DNA of 64,000 bases, taken from Amaranthus tricolor. Lineage: Eukaryota > Streptophyta > Magnoliopsida > Caryophyllales > Amaranthaceae. Each line of letters begins with the position of its first letter. Position 1 is the first letter of the stretch. The DNA is taken from assembly GCF_026212465.1 (NCBI RefSeq), contig NC_080063.1, forward strand, positions 7,697,702 through 7,761,701. Direction: 5' to 3'. The notes beneath the pieces were generated by a model. It made no database searches and had not been told where the DNA came from. It was given only the letters and a program-made list of their open reading frames with translations. A program made the translations under genes and the position numbers. Shown piece by piece: positions 49,501 through 61,319 of this stretch.

Positions 49501-51839
49501 TTCTGATTCGACCCCAATTTGGATGGGTAAGCCAGAAATACATGCCGCCTGGCTATTCACCAGGATCAAGGAGACGTAAATACAAGATATATCAGTGTAC
49601 TTTGTGGATCATCTCCCTGATTATTCTCATTGTTGGGTAGGCTGTCTAAGACATTTTGCTTTTCCCTTTGCTTAATCTATTTGTTTTTCTGGTTGATATT
49701 CCCTTAGTCCCTTATTAATCTCAAACTTTCAATTTCGTTCCACAAGACTTCTTTCAAATGAATGGACCAATCTATATTATATTGTTACTCTCTCACATAA
49801 TTGGACCTAACTCTCACTAATTATAAATGTAACCCAATCAAGATGCTACTTTTATTTTAACAAAAAAAAAGATGTAAAACATTTATATGCTGCTACAACT
49901 ATGCATCAATTAAAGTGAAGTGGTGGAGCGAGTATTTGGCTTCTTTTCCTTGTATTGTCTATTTATCTTACAGTTTTACTTGCTACAAATATCTATAGCT
50001 TTTTGATCGTGCACATCTGTACTGTGATTATTTTGCTGCCAACTCCTCGAATTCAGGTTTGTGTCCATCATCTTGCAGGTTCGCAGTTGCATTGGTTATG
50101 GTCTTCAGAGGAGTTGATGGAAATAAACATTGTTCTTGGTGCCATTATTTGAGTTGTGTTCCTACGTCAAGATGGAGCTGCAATACAGAGCCTGGATCCT
50201 GTACGGTATGTTGCTTTCTTTTGTCGTGTCTCTTGGCATGCACTTCTTTTTTGTCTTCTGCCATGGCATTTGATCAACAATGTCAGTAAAAAGTATGTTA
50301 GCAATTACAATTTCATATGTCAAGCAGACCAACCAAATTTGAAAGACTTTGTCGAATAGTGTCATTCAACCAATGGTAAGGAAGATCTATAAACTGCAAA
50401 TGATTGCCAAATAGCTATTAGTGGGATAATTCAGTATATGCAATTGTCAGATTCGTGCTTGAATTAACACATCATTCACGAATCATCATATCCTTTGGAG
50501 AAAACATTTGGCATTTTGGAAAATATTAGAAACAATTATAATTTAAAATTAAAACACTTTAATAACTTGAAGTAAATATGGCAGTAGAAGTGGAACTAAT
50601 AAAGGTACTAGATTTTGCTGAGACTTTCACAAAAGAAAGATGATTTCGATTGATACAAGAATATTTGATCTGTTTGTGCACGTGAGAGAACCCATTAGTT
50701 GTCTTCTTATGGTTTATAAGAGTCTAGAATGTCAAAAAAAGGAGAGATTCATATAGAAACAAACAGAAAGGGACACTCAAAAACAAAAGCAAGGACAGAT
50801 AAAATGGAACTGGGGTGTTATATGTGTACAATGAAGCGACACTGATTTGAAAAGGGTCATGATAGAGTTGGGATGATCGAGTGATAAAATTTACTTAGTG
50901 TTATATTGAGAAGATAGCCGATAGCTGGGATTATTGTTGTGAAAAGTTAAAATTCAATATCAGGCTCCATGATAGGTATATACTTTCTCTGTTATAAACA
51001 AAAAAAAAAAGGAATTTCCCCTTCCGTAAACGCTTGTTTTTCTCTAAATGTTTGCACTATTTTTAGTTTTCTTGAATCCAACACTATAATACCATTGTTA
51101 CCTAGAACGACATTCGGTTTGGAACGGGGAACGGGAACGGAAATACGGATCGCAACTTAGATTGACTCGGGAACGATTGGGTACGAGATTCATTATGTGT
51201 AAAATATATAATTGAAAACAAAATTAAATTAAAATGATTATTATGCTTTAAGAAATTATTTCCAGATTCTAGGTTTCATTTCGTTGTTTTTACCTTTTAT
51301 CTTTAATTCATAAATGAAGGCCAAAATACTTTTCAAAAAATGTCTTAAAAACCAGAATGTCCCCTTGAGCGATTTGGGTTGCGTTTCGTGGTGATTGGAG
51401 ATAAACGTTCCCGGATCGTGGAACGTGGCTACATTCCACTTTCCATGTAACTATGTATAATACTCTCTTGGTCTCTATTGTTGATGTTGCAATCTATTAG
51501 GGATAGAGGGAGTAAAACAAAGGTAGTTAAATGGATAAAATCTTAATTAATCCCGACATGGAAGTACCTCGACTTATTGGACGATAGTTTTTACAAACTA
51601 GTATGTATTCTTGTAATAACGTTGTTATTTGCGGAAGAAAAAAATGGTTGAAAGAAGACATAAATAGAATTTGTAACGAGACATTGAAATTCATTTTGTG
51701 GTTGCAGCAAGAGAATATTGGAAATCAGATGAAGTTGACATGCTTAACCAACGGGAAGTCGAAAACGTACGACTTGTCTAATATCACCAACTCTCAGCTA
51801 AACGGGCTCTGTGCGCAGCTCTGCAGCAACTTTGGATAG
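46540..51839 (+). CDS. Rhomboid-like intramembrane protease, RBL1/RBL2 type
   Basis: A serine protease that cuts transmembrane substrates within the membrane. Plant RBL1/RBL2-type rhomboids are found in the secretory pathway (Golgi in Arabidopsis). Exons: 46540-46862, 48574-48737, 48977-49140, 49377-49636, 50079-50205 and 51708-51839, for 389 residues, all GT-AG and phase-consistent. The N-terminus is cytosolic, followed by a first membrane segment ([19 protein letters not shown]). Then come [14 protein letters not shown] (conserved H-x-x-x-N region), [17 protein letters not shown] with the catalytic Ser in G-A-S-G, and [15 protein letters not shown] with the catalytic His. Both catalytic residues are present, so an active enzyme is likely. 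The C-terminal exons carry a Cys-rich stretch ([18 protein letters not shown]) seen in this plant group. The first intron is 1.7 kb and the fifth 1.5 kb. Confidence 0.95.
51463..51512. mobile_element. Minimal Stowaway-like relic in RBL intron 5
   Basis: TA|CTCTCTTGGTCTCTATT and the inverse AATCTATTAGGGATAGAGGGAG|TA are separated by only about a dozen bases, so almost only the two terminal repeats remain. Confidence 0.55.
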
Positions 51840-52201
51840 CTATCCATGGATTGATGTAGATGACAGTCATGTAAAGCCACACATCATTCTTGTTCTTGTA
51901 AATCAACCACATCTAATTCACTTATGCAGAGAGGACTTCTAAGTTGAATGCATTTTTTTTTAGTGACAATATTTTCTGTCCCTTTCCTAACATTTTTTTG
52001 TTTCCATTGTTCTTATTCATGACACTTTACATACTACATATATATAGGTTTTGTTTTTTATGAATGCAAGAAACTAATTTAGCTAATATTTACCAGTCAT
52101 TTTTTCTTTTATCATTCAAGTCACCAGACTCCCAACTGTAAATCTTTTTTAAAGCAAGCATACACATGATTTGTCTATTCATTATGAAATTTTATATACT
52201 A

Positions 52202-52438
52202 CTCTCTCTGCCCTCCTATTTTGCATATGTTATAAAATGAGATGGAATGAGAATTGGATTGGTGAACGAGACAAAAAATAAGTGGATTATGAAAAATGAG
52301 TGATTAAGATGAAGAAATAAAGAAAGAATATAAATTTGTGGATAATATGATAAGAGAATTATTGCAAATAAAGGAAATAGTGTAAAATATGTGGACAAAC
52401 TAAAATAATAAATGGTATAAATTATGAGGGATAGAGAG
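52202..52438. mobile_element. Stowaway-like MITE downstream of the rhomboid gene
   Basis: The ends are CTCTCTCTGCCCTCC and, inverted, CTCTCTATCCCTC, with TA duplications at 52200-52201 and 52439-52440. 237 bp, non-coding. Confidence 0.75.
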
Positions 52439-52705
52439 TATATGACAATGGTAATTGTTATTTGTATCTTTGGCTTTCAAAAGATACAAATAATGAATTA
52501 TTAGTAATCTTTTTATTAGTAACCCAAATACCAGATATAAATAGCCTTAAACCAAATATATAAATAAGACTTTTTCCGTGTGAGTTTTATCAATTTTAAA
52601 AAGCTGAAGAATACTTTCTATTTTGAGTGTGAGTGAAGCGGCCTTTGTTTTTTTATGTTTGTGTGTGAAGCAAAGTTAGGGAGCATAAACCTATATATCT
52701 AAGGG

Positions 52706-53632
52706 CAGGGCCGGCCCTAGGGGTAGGCAAGGGGTGCCACCGCCTAAGGCTCCGACATCCGAGGGGCCCAATTTTTAAGTTCACCATGAATTTGCATATC
52801 AGTAAGCTAACAGTAGCTGGAAGCCATTTTTGGTTAGAGAAAGAAGATGAAGCTTTATTCTGAGTTTGGGATTTGAGAATACTTTTAAAATTGAATTTAC
52901 CAAAATGACCATATAAATTATTGATGATTGAAGCTAAAAGGTAAGGGTATAAATGGAAAAAGTGGATGGAGTATTATTTGGTGGCTTCTAGACTTCTGGT
53001 ATTTACTAACTAGAGTCGAAATAAGCCTACATTTTCGTACATTGTTTCTTGTATTTATTTTTTTACTGGTTTCATACTCTATCCAATATGTTATTTCAAT
53101 TGGTAATATTTCTAATTATACACTTTCATTTCTTTATTAATGTCTCATTTTTATTTTGGACAATTTCACTATAATGTGTTATTTTTCTATTTATAAAATT
53201 ATTTTTGGCGTATTTAATTGTGACCCGCCAAACTAACCAACTTTATTTTTTTGTTCATAAGCTTACATTCTTTTCAAATTAGTACAAAATCAAAGGGGAC
53301 ATAGCCATGAAACGAAGGAAGTAAACATTATCAAATATATTAATATTAATAACATTTCTATTTAACAAATTAAATAAGATCACACTTCTTTTTCATCTAG
53401 TTGATTTGATGATCATGTCATTTACGTCTTTGTATTTGAGTTATTTTGACATGAAAAAAGAAAGACAAATTGCATCAAAAATGTTCATTTCATTAGTAAA
53501 TATTTATTTTTTTAAATAATTGCATATTTTTATCAATTAATTTCATAAAATATTTTTCAAAATGGTATAAATTTTTAAGAGTCTCAATTTACTATTTTGC
53601 CTAGGGTCCATCAAAATTTAAGATCGGGCATG
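52706..53632. mobile_element. Non-autonomous hAT-like element
   Basis: The left end CAGGGCCGGCCCTAGG is a hAT-type terminus common in plants. The right end is a diverged inverse (AAGATCGGGCATG), preceded by a GCCTAGGGTCCATC segment mirroring the left GCCTAAGGCTCC/GGGGCCC region. The flanking octamers TCTAAGGG (52698-52705) and TGTAAGGG (53633-53640) differ at one base, fitting an 8-bp target duplication. No transposase frame was seen. Confidence 0.7.
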
Positions 53633-53699
53633 TGTAAGGGTTTGATCCTTAAGACTGCATAGGAGGGGATAATAGGGCCTGGTGAAGGAAGCCAAGCAC

Positions 53700-54186
53700 G
53701 AAAATTTGAATAAAATAAGATTATTTAACAACTTAATTCCAAAAATAAGCTCCGTGAAAACTTATTTCCCAAAATAAGCGTCCGTACATCCAAGCCTAGC
53801 CTCGTTTAAATCGTTGTTACTAACAACGAAAGTAAAATAAAAAAAATAATAATAAACTAAAAGGCCAAAGTCGTTGTTACTAACAGCGACTTGAGGAGTT
53901 GACCAGTCAACTCCTTAGGTCGCTATTAGTAACAGCGACTTTAAGGTTAACTGGTAACTCCTTCACCTCGTCAGCTGGAATAAGAAAGTAACTGAGAACT
54001 GAAAACTTAAAACGCACTTAAAAAATTTTTTAAAATATAATATATATATTTTAAGTCGCTGTTAGTAACAGCGACTCTTGCCAAACCTAGGTTTGGATGT
54101 ACGGACGCTTATTTTGGGAATTAAGTTTTCACGGAGCTTATTTTGGAAAATAAATTGTTTAATTGTCTTATTTTTTTCAAATTTTC
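53700..54186. mobile_element. Mutator-like MITE with about 120-bp inverted repeats
   Basis: Both ends begin GAAAATTTGAA and the arms continue as inverted copies through AATAAGCTCCGTGAAAAC and CCAAAATAAGCGTCCGTACA. The flanking decamers AGCCAAGCAC (53690-53699) and AGCCAAACAC (54187-54196) differ at one base, as expected of an aged 9- or 10-bp Mutator target duplication. The centre carries further GTTGTTACTAACAAC-type palindromes. Non-coding, 487 bp. Confidence 0.78.
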
Positions 54187-54196
54187 AGCCAAACAC

Positions 54197-56909
54197 CTTA
54201 TATCCACCATATCAAGGACCCAATATTCAAGAATCAAGTTATTAAACATGATTCTATTCTATTGTTACAAGATCGTATTCAAAATAATATATTATACAAA
54301 TAGAAGCCTTGAAACAAGTTTGAAAATTATGAATTCAACAATTTATCTAAAGTCACTCACTCAACTCATACCATTTTACAATATATATACTAAGTTTTTA
54401 GGTCTTGTTCCTGTTGAAAATCAAACTTCTAATTCTTGACCGAAAATAATCAATGAAGTAGTATAATGAGGGGTATCTTCGTGGAAGGTGAAATGAGTAG
54501 TGACATATCTGATGAGGCTTGAAATTTCTATCTAGTCTATACCTCTGAAGTCTCTGTACAACTCTCTAAAATAGGCCGAAGAGGGATCTTCGATAGACTC
54601 ATCCATGATGATTGCATGGTGGTGTCCGAGATCCTGTAGGAAACACCATCACCCCGGGTGATCTTGAGAGGGTGCCTCAAGTGCCCAAGTTAGTACTAAA
54701 GTATAGCACAAATGTGTTTAGAAAGAGAAGCTGTATGTTTGACTTTGGCCAATATGATCAAAAGTCACTTACCTACAAATGAACCAATGAAATATATACA
54801 AAGAACATAAGAAGGCTTTCCCTAACCCTAATGGACTACTATATTTGGGTCTAGACCTTAATAATAAACATATATTAATGAACCGTGGGAGATCAGGAGA
54901 AATACATACGTGTTAAGTCGCTACATTTTCATGTGTATGGTTGACTATTGAGATTCGAGTATATGCCCATTTATAAATGAATCTACATTTAAAAGACTAA
55001 GTCAACCGACACAACAATACATTTGGGAGTTTGAAAGAATAAGAATTTGAAAGTTTGAAAGAATAAGAATTTGAAGAAAGTCTCCAAGAGTTATGTGAAT
55101 TTGCTTTCTAGAAAAACCACTTGTGGATACATATTTTGATATTTAAATACTTGTGGATTTCCTATACTTAACTTGACTTCTCTAGTTTTGAAGATCTTTT
55201 GCTTTTGTTGAAAGTAAATATTATTTTTGATGTGTTATAATTATTTATTAATTATGTATCTATAAAGTTATTCACTATATTTTTATTTATTTTTCTCATT
55301 TACTTTTTTTGCGGATATCAATGCAAATTTAAAAGTCAAATAATTTTAATAGTGAGTTTTTGAAATTTTAAAAGGTTGGTATTTCAAAAGTATGCATTAA
55401 GACGAATCTATTAAGATCCCACAAATGTATATTTTTTATATTGATCGATGAGAAATCATAATTAAAATTTGACACAAAAATTTTTAAATTTTAGTTGAGA
55501 AAAACATATAAAACATAGAGAATTAACATTTAAAGACGTACTTAATTAAAGAGACACTCAAATAAATAAATGTTCAAGGATCAATAATTTAATAAAGGTA
55601 GAGACAAAAATTATGAGCGAGTGATGTGTTCCTTTCATTCTCATGATTCAAAAATATTTGAAATAGGGTAGAAATGAGATACTACAAAGTCAACAATAAA
55701 AAAGTCCAATACTCCAATTCTAGAACATGGCCGCCGAAGAAGATTAACGGTCAAGTCGTCACCTATTGCGTAACAACAACGATTTGGACTCGTAGTAAAT
55801 TTGGCCTTAATACAGAAGATAAGACTAATCTTAATTTGAATTCTATTTTAACACATAAGAATTGGATATACTACATCTGTTCCTCTAAAATTGTCACCGA
55901 TAATATAAGAGAAAATATTATTATCAATAGTAATTTTGAAGGTACATAATAATATACTACTTTCTCTATTATATAAAATTTGTTATACTTTCTCTTTTAG
56001 TTTGTCGCATCAAATTTGCGCACTTTCTATTTTTGGCTATGATCTACATTTTTCATAATTTTCATCTACGAATTTAACTTAGGGCTGAACAAAACTATTT
56101 GATGATACGAAAACTCGATGATTCAATCTGATATCCGATTAGAAATTATAATTTGGATTCGATATCGAATACGGATTCAGATATAAAAAATTTGAGACAC
56201 AGTTTTTGAATTGTCGGGTATCAAATATTTGATCTTATTTCATAAACTACAATTTTTTTCACTTTTGCTAATTCTCTTATCAATCATCAATGACAATGAG
56301 TAAGACTGAATAAAAGTTTGGTCTAAATCGAAAATCAAATCCGACCAAACCGTAATTATAATATTTGATCTGGTCTGATTTTTTTCAAAAAAAAATTACG
56401 GTTTAAGGTCTAGACCGCAAACCATTCTATGACCAAAAATTATAATTTTTTTTAAAAAAATATGTTGACGCAATCAACTAATTACAAATTATTATATATT
56501 TATATTTAGTGATTGTAGGTGCCAAAATATTTATATGAAAACCAATATTAATTTAGGACAAATATAAAAATAAAAACCGTTTACCAGACCAGACCATCGT
56601 AGAACGATTTGATCCGATCTGAAAAATTTTCAGACCGAAAATTTTAATTTGGTGTTATTTTAGTGTTAGATCAAACTAAATCGGACCATATATACCCCTA
56701 ACAAGATAATTAATTAAAAAGAAATAATGAGATAATTTTCACGCGATGAAAGACCAGGAAATAAGAATAAGAATCCAATAATCATGAACTCCGCTTTGGA
56801 CTTGAAAAAAAAAAGCGCCAACCAGCACAGCATTACCTTACTTCTTCGCTGTTTCTTAGCACTATACTTCAATTATCTTTCTCTTTCTCTCTCTTCCTTC
56901 TTTATATTT

Positions 56910-56943
<34 letters not shown>

Positions 56944-57043
56944 TTCTTCTCTTCTCTTCTTGATTATTTTTTCATCTGAGTTGCTAGTCTTGACAGTTCA
57001 CACACAACTCTTGAGTTGTGAATCTGCTTCGATTGATTTAAAA
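54197..57043. other. Intergenic spacer and ORP promoter region
   Basis: No gene was recognised. A less AT-rich block at about 54540-54700 has no clear reading frame. TTAGGGCTGAACAAAAC near 56085 and an opposed ACCCCTAAC near 56695 could be ends of an old hAT-like element. A (CT)n-rich tract (56876-56962) precedes the ORP start and probably lies in its 5' UTR or core promoter. Confidence 0.4.
56920..56944. repeat. (CT)n microsatellite in the ORP leader
   Basis: About 12 CT units within a C/T-rich stretch 100-170 bases before the ORP ATG. Y-rich patches of this kind are common in plant core promoters and 5' UTRs. Confidence 0.85.
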
Positions 57044-60000
57044 ATGGCGCCCGTTGATCCTAAACATGTTAATGGTGGTGGTGGTGGATTCTTCTCTTCC
57101 ATCGCATCTACTATCTCTAACTTTGGTTCTGCTATGCACAAATCTGTTAATGGGTATTTTCAATTTCCCATTTAATTTTCTTTCTATTTTTACTTTTATT
57201 TTATTTCTTTGATTAATCATAGATCAATCTTTTTGTTGAAAATGAATACTCGATTAATTATCAGAGACACAAGTTTCTTAGCATGTACTGTAGTCTGTTC
57301 CTCGATTTTAAAAAAAATTCGCAGAAACCATGAAATCAATAATTGACTGTTGTTACTATGCATTTCTAAGGTTTATAGATTTCACTGTGTAATTCTGTTA
57401 AATAACCAAAAATCTAGGAATAAGGGAGATTTGTTTGATTCGAAAATTGTATTTTGAGGGATTCCAATGTGAATTTACTACTATAGCTAGTTTGTTTTGC
57501 AAATCGGAGGATGAAAATAGAGAAGCTATTTCTAAGACTTTGTTTGATGGAGGGAATTGTGGGGAAAGCAAAGGATGTGATCATCCAAAATTGCCTTATT
57601 ATTTTCTTTCTCTCCTAAACAAACAGGCCGTCTTCACTTATTATTTCCTTCCTTTCTTCTCCCTTACCCTTCCCTCCAAAAATTTGCTATCCACCTTAGC
57701 AAGTTTTGCTAGGACGTGATAATTCATCACATAATCACCATTCATCACATAATCACCATGTGGGCCCACTTGTGTGTACACACCCATGGGCTGAGGCCCA
57801 CAAATCCATATGTAATAAGTGTGGACTTGCATACCCACTATGGTGTATTGGTATTAGGAAGATTATCCATCAAGTACGTAATTCTAATGAGGTTGTTTTG
57901 TTTGATTATTTTTATAGAATGTGAAGAGAAAATATTGTGCTGTTATTACTCATTTAACTTTCAAAGGGGAATTTTCAATAAGAAAAGTTCAGATCAGTCA
58001 TAAATCTTACTCCAATATTAATAGCAAAGAGTCTAAGACGATCCATTCTCTAGTATTTGATATTCACATATATATATTTACCATGTATGTTACTTGGACA
58101 CTTCACTTTACCTCAAGATCCTGTGTTGGACACTTGATAATGAATGCTGGGAAGGCCATTGATTTTCTGGAACATGGTGCACAATTTACAATGCCATTTA
58201 AGCGACTAATCAACTCCAATATAGCACAAGATACTAAGACATCTGAAAACTGACTAGTGTGAAATCCACCAGCAGCTGTTTTTCTTAACGATGTAATGTC
58301 ATAGATACAAGGATACTAACTTTCTGATCATAGATGTTCATCCATGAGATACTCAAATACTTATCTAATGAGGTTAAGGCAAGGAAGATCACAATATGAT
58401 TCAATATTTTAAAATCAAATTTAGTGATCTATACCTGTATATTTCCAGCGGCCATCACATCTGCTGAGGTGTGTACAGTGGTATCCTTCACTAAAATATA
58501 TACCACGTGGCAACTATCAAGTACTTTCATTTTTCCAGATACTGTTGTTTGGCGTATGGCCAATATTAAATCATGGAAGGAGTGCAAGAAAATCATATTG
58601 TCATATTTGGAAGGTGTGCTAGTAATGTGTGTGTATCATTTTTATATAAGCTTATAAGCGCATGAGTGAATAAAATTTGAAGTCATATTTTAATTATCAT
58701 ATTTTTAATACTGCCTCTGTATTTTAAATTCCCCATATCTCCTTTTTGTCTTGGAGCCTTTCTAGAGAAACCTTATTTGTTAATAAAAGAGTGTTTGTAA
58801 TTATGGAATGCATAAAAAAATGTGTCATTCTCTGTGATCTAAAGAGTTGCTGAGCTGAGTTGAATGTTTTGCTAAATTTTATATGTATTTTATACAATTC
58901 TAGGTTGATTGGATATGAAGGCTTGGAAATCATAAACCCTGATGGGAGCTCTGATGATGCACTAGAGGAAGCACATAAGGGGAGGTGGAAACAGGAGGTA
59001 CATTTTACTGTTCATCATCTCTTATGAATGCATTTCTTAATAACACACCCTTTCTTCTCTTCTTTGGTAATATTCATTGGTGCTTTCCTCTCACTTTAGT
59101 AGTTTATACTCGTCCATCCATGTCAATTTGCTAGATCATCAATTTTTACATGAGAGGTTTTTAAAAACAATGTAGCAAATTGATTGATACAAATGGAGTA
59201 TATACATTAAACTTAAGAATTAAGGATTTTAGTTTGTCTGCCAATTATTTTTTAGTTGTCTAGTTGAAGTTGATGACTATGTTGGCATTTGCATAAATTC
59301 CGTGCACAAGCTTTTCATTTTTTGGTCATAATGGTTTATACACTTCATGAACTTTCTATAGGCTTGTGATAAACTAATGAAAGTTTTCCATAGTTTACAA
59401 TTTATAGCATTGTTTTTCCTTTGAATTATTTGATATAGTTTGGGGATCGGAAAGGTGAGGGTGAGGGAAGATAATAAATGGATAACATGTGTTGAATATG
59501 TGTCAATTCACAGCTACAATTCTACTCATTGCTTTAAAATGGTATTGAGGTGGACATGTATATGAAAAGCATTGAAAACCGGTGAGCTTTAAAGACTTTG
59601 AATGTAGTTTCCTAAGGAAATTGCTCCTGGGAAATTGTTCTTTTTCACCTCACCAATGATGCATTGCTGAGAGTAGTTACAGATCTAGTTGGGAGGCTTG
59701 TGTGATTCTAGAATCTGGAGCACGTTTCAGTTTAACAATTCTTTTTATTGATGCTTGCTTGTATTGTTCAAAATGGAAGGATGACTTCTTCGTTTTGTAT
59801 ACCAATTAAATACAAATTGCTTCCACTTGTTTCTATTGATGTCAGTTGACTTGTTATCGTTTTCAGGACAGAGATGGTTACTGGAAAATGATGCAGAAAT
59901 ACATAGGTTCAGATGTCACATCAATGGTTACACTTCCAGTTATTATTTTCGAACCGATGACTATGTTGCAAAAAATGGCAGAGGTATTGTTTTTAATCTT

Positions 60001-60886
60001 TGTGAATCTCCTGGTTAATAGGTGGCATGTTCTGGTACTTGAATCATGAATAATTAAAATTTTTTTGTGTGATCTTCTTAGTTAATGGAGTATTCCCACC
60101 TGCTTGATGAAGCAGACAGATGCGAGGATCCTTACATGAGACTGGTTTATGCTTGTAAGTTCCATAATATTCATAAATAAAGAAAAAAGGAGAAATTTTA
60201 ATTATTCCGGAAAGGGCATTGTTCATGTAATGCTATGTTCATATTGCAGCATCATTTTTTATATCTGTCTACTATGCATACCAACGGACATGGAAGCCTT
60301 TCAATCCAATTTTAGGTGAGACTTATGAGATGGTGAATCATGGAGGCATTACGTTCATAGCAGAACAAGTAATATTTCTTTCTTTTTCCTGCTTTTGAAT
60401 TTTGAAGTCAGCGTTTGTCTGAATTCGCATTTATGTTATTATTACTTTCCAGCCTCCTTCGTATCATGAGTTTTTTTTTCCCTTTCTTTTCTATTTAACA
60501 TAAATCTCTTCTTGAACGTTAAGCTTTTTATGATTTCCAGGTGAGCCACCATCCACCAATGAGTGCTGCACATGCAGAAAGTGATCATTTCACATATGAT
60601 ATCACGTCAAAGCTGAAGACCAAATTTCTGGGGAACTCAATTGATGTATACCCTGTTGGAAGGTAACCTGCCTGTTATTGCATAACATCTCTAGATATGA
60701 ATTGCCTGTGATTGTAAATGCATATTCTTCCAGCGCTATTTGATGAGTGCAATGTCATTATTGAAATGTATTTTAGTATTATAAAGACATATAAGGGAGT
60801 CACCAAACAATACCAAAGGATAGACCAATTACCCTATCAAGTATTCAAGCCTAAAACCAGAAAAATTATAGCACTAGGAAAAGTTG

Positions 60887-60972
<86 letters not shown>

Positions 60973-61264
60973 TGGATCATGTGAAAACCAATTAAAGTGG
61001 TGAAAACCGAAAATAGTTGTACATAATATCTTAAATGGTGTACATATTTCGGTGGCAATTTTGTAAATAATTGGGCATTTGCTAAAAGGTATACATACAT
61101 GCTTAAAACGTGTACATATTCGAATGTCATATTTGTAAATAGTATGAACTTTTTCTTTTACAAAAATATTTACACCTTATAAGATGGTATGTATTTTGCC
61201 ACAATATGTATAACCCGGTCTGATTTTCAGTTTTCACCACTTTAATGGTTTTCACCTATAGTGC

Positions 61265-61319
<55 letters not shown>

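Noticed and set aside
51100..51450. GGGAACGGGAACGG and GTTCCCGG motifs, considered as element ends in RBL intron 5
   Set aside because: The inverted similarity is short and no target duplication could be found.
57435..58253. Several small frames in ORP intron 1
   Set aside because: No similarity and no conserved motif. They lie between two well-supported exons of the same gene.
60718..61130. Open frames on both strands with Ile-Tyr repeats
   Set aside because: They are translations of the (AT)n microsatellite in ORP intron 6.
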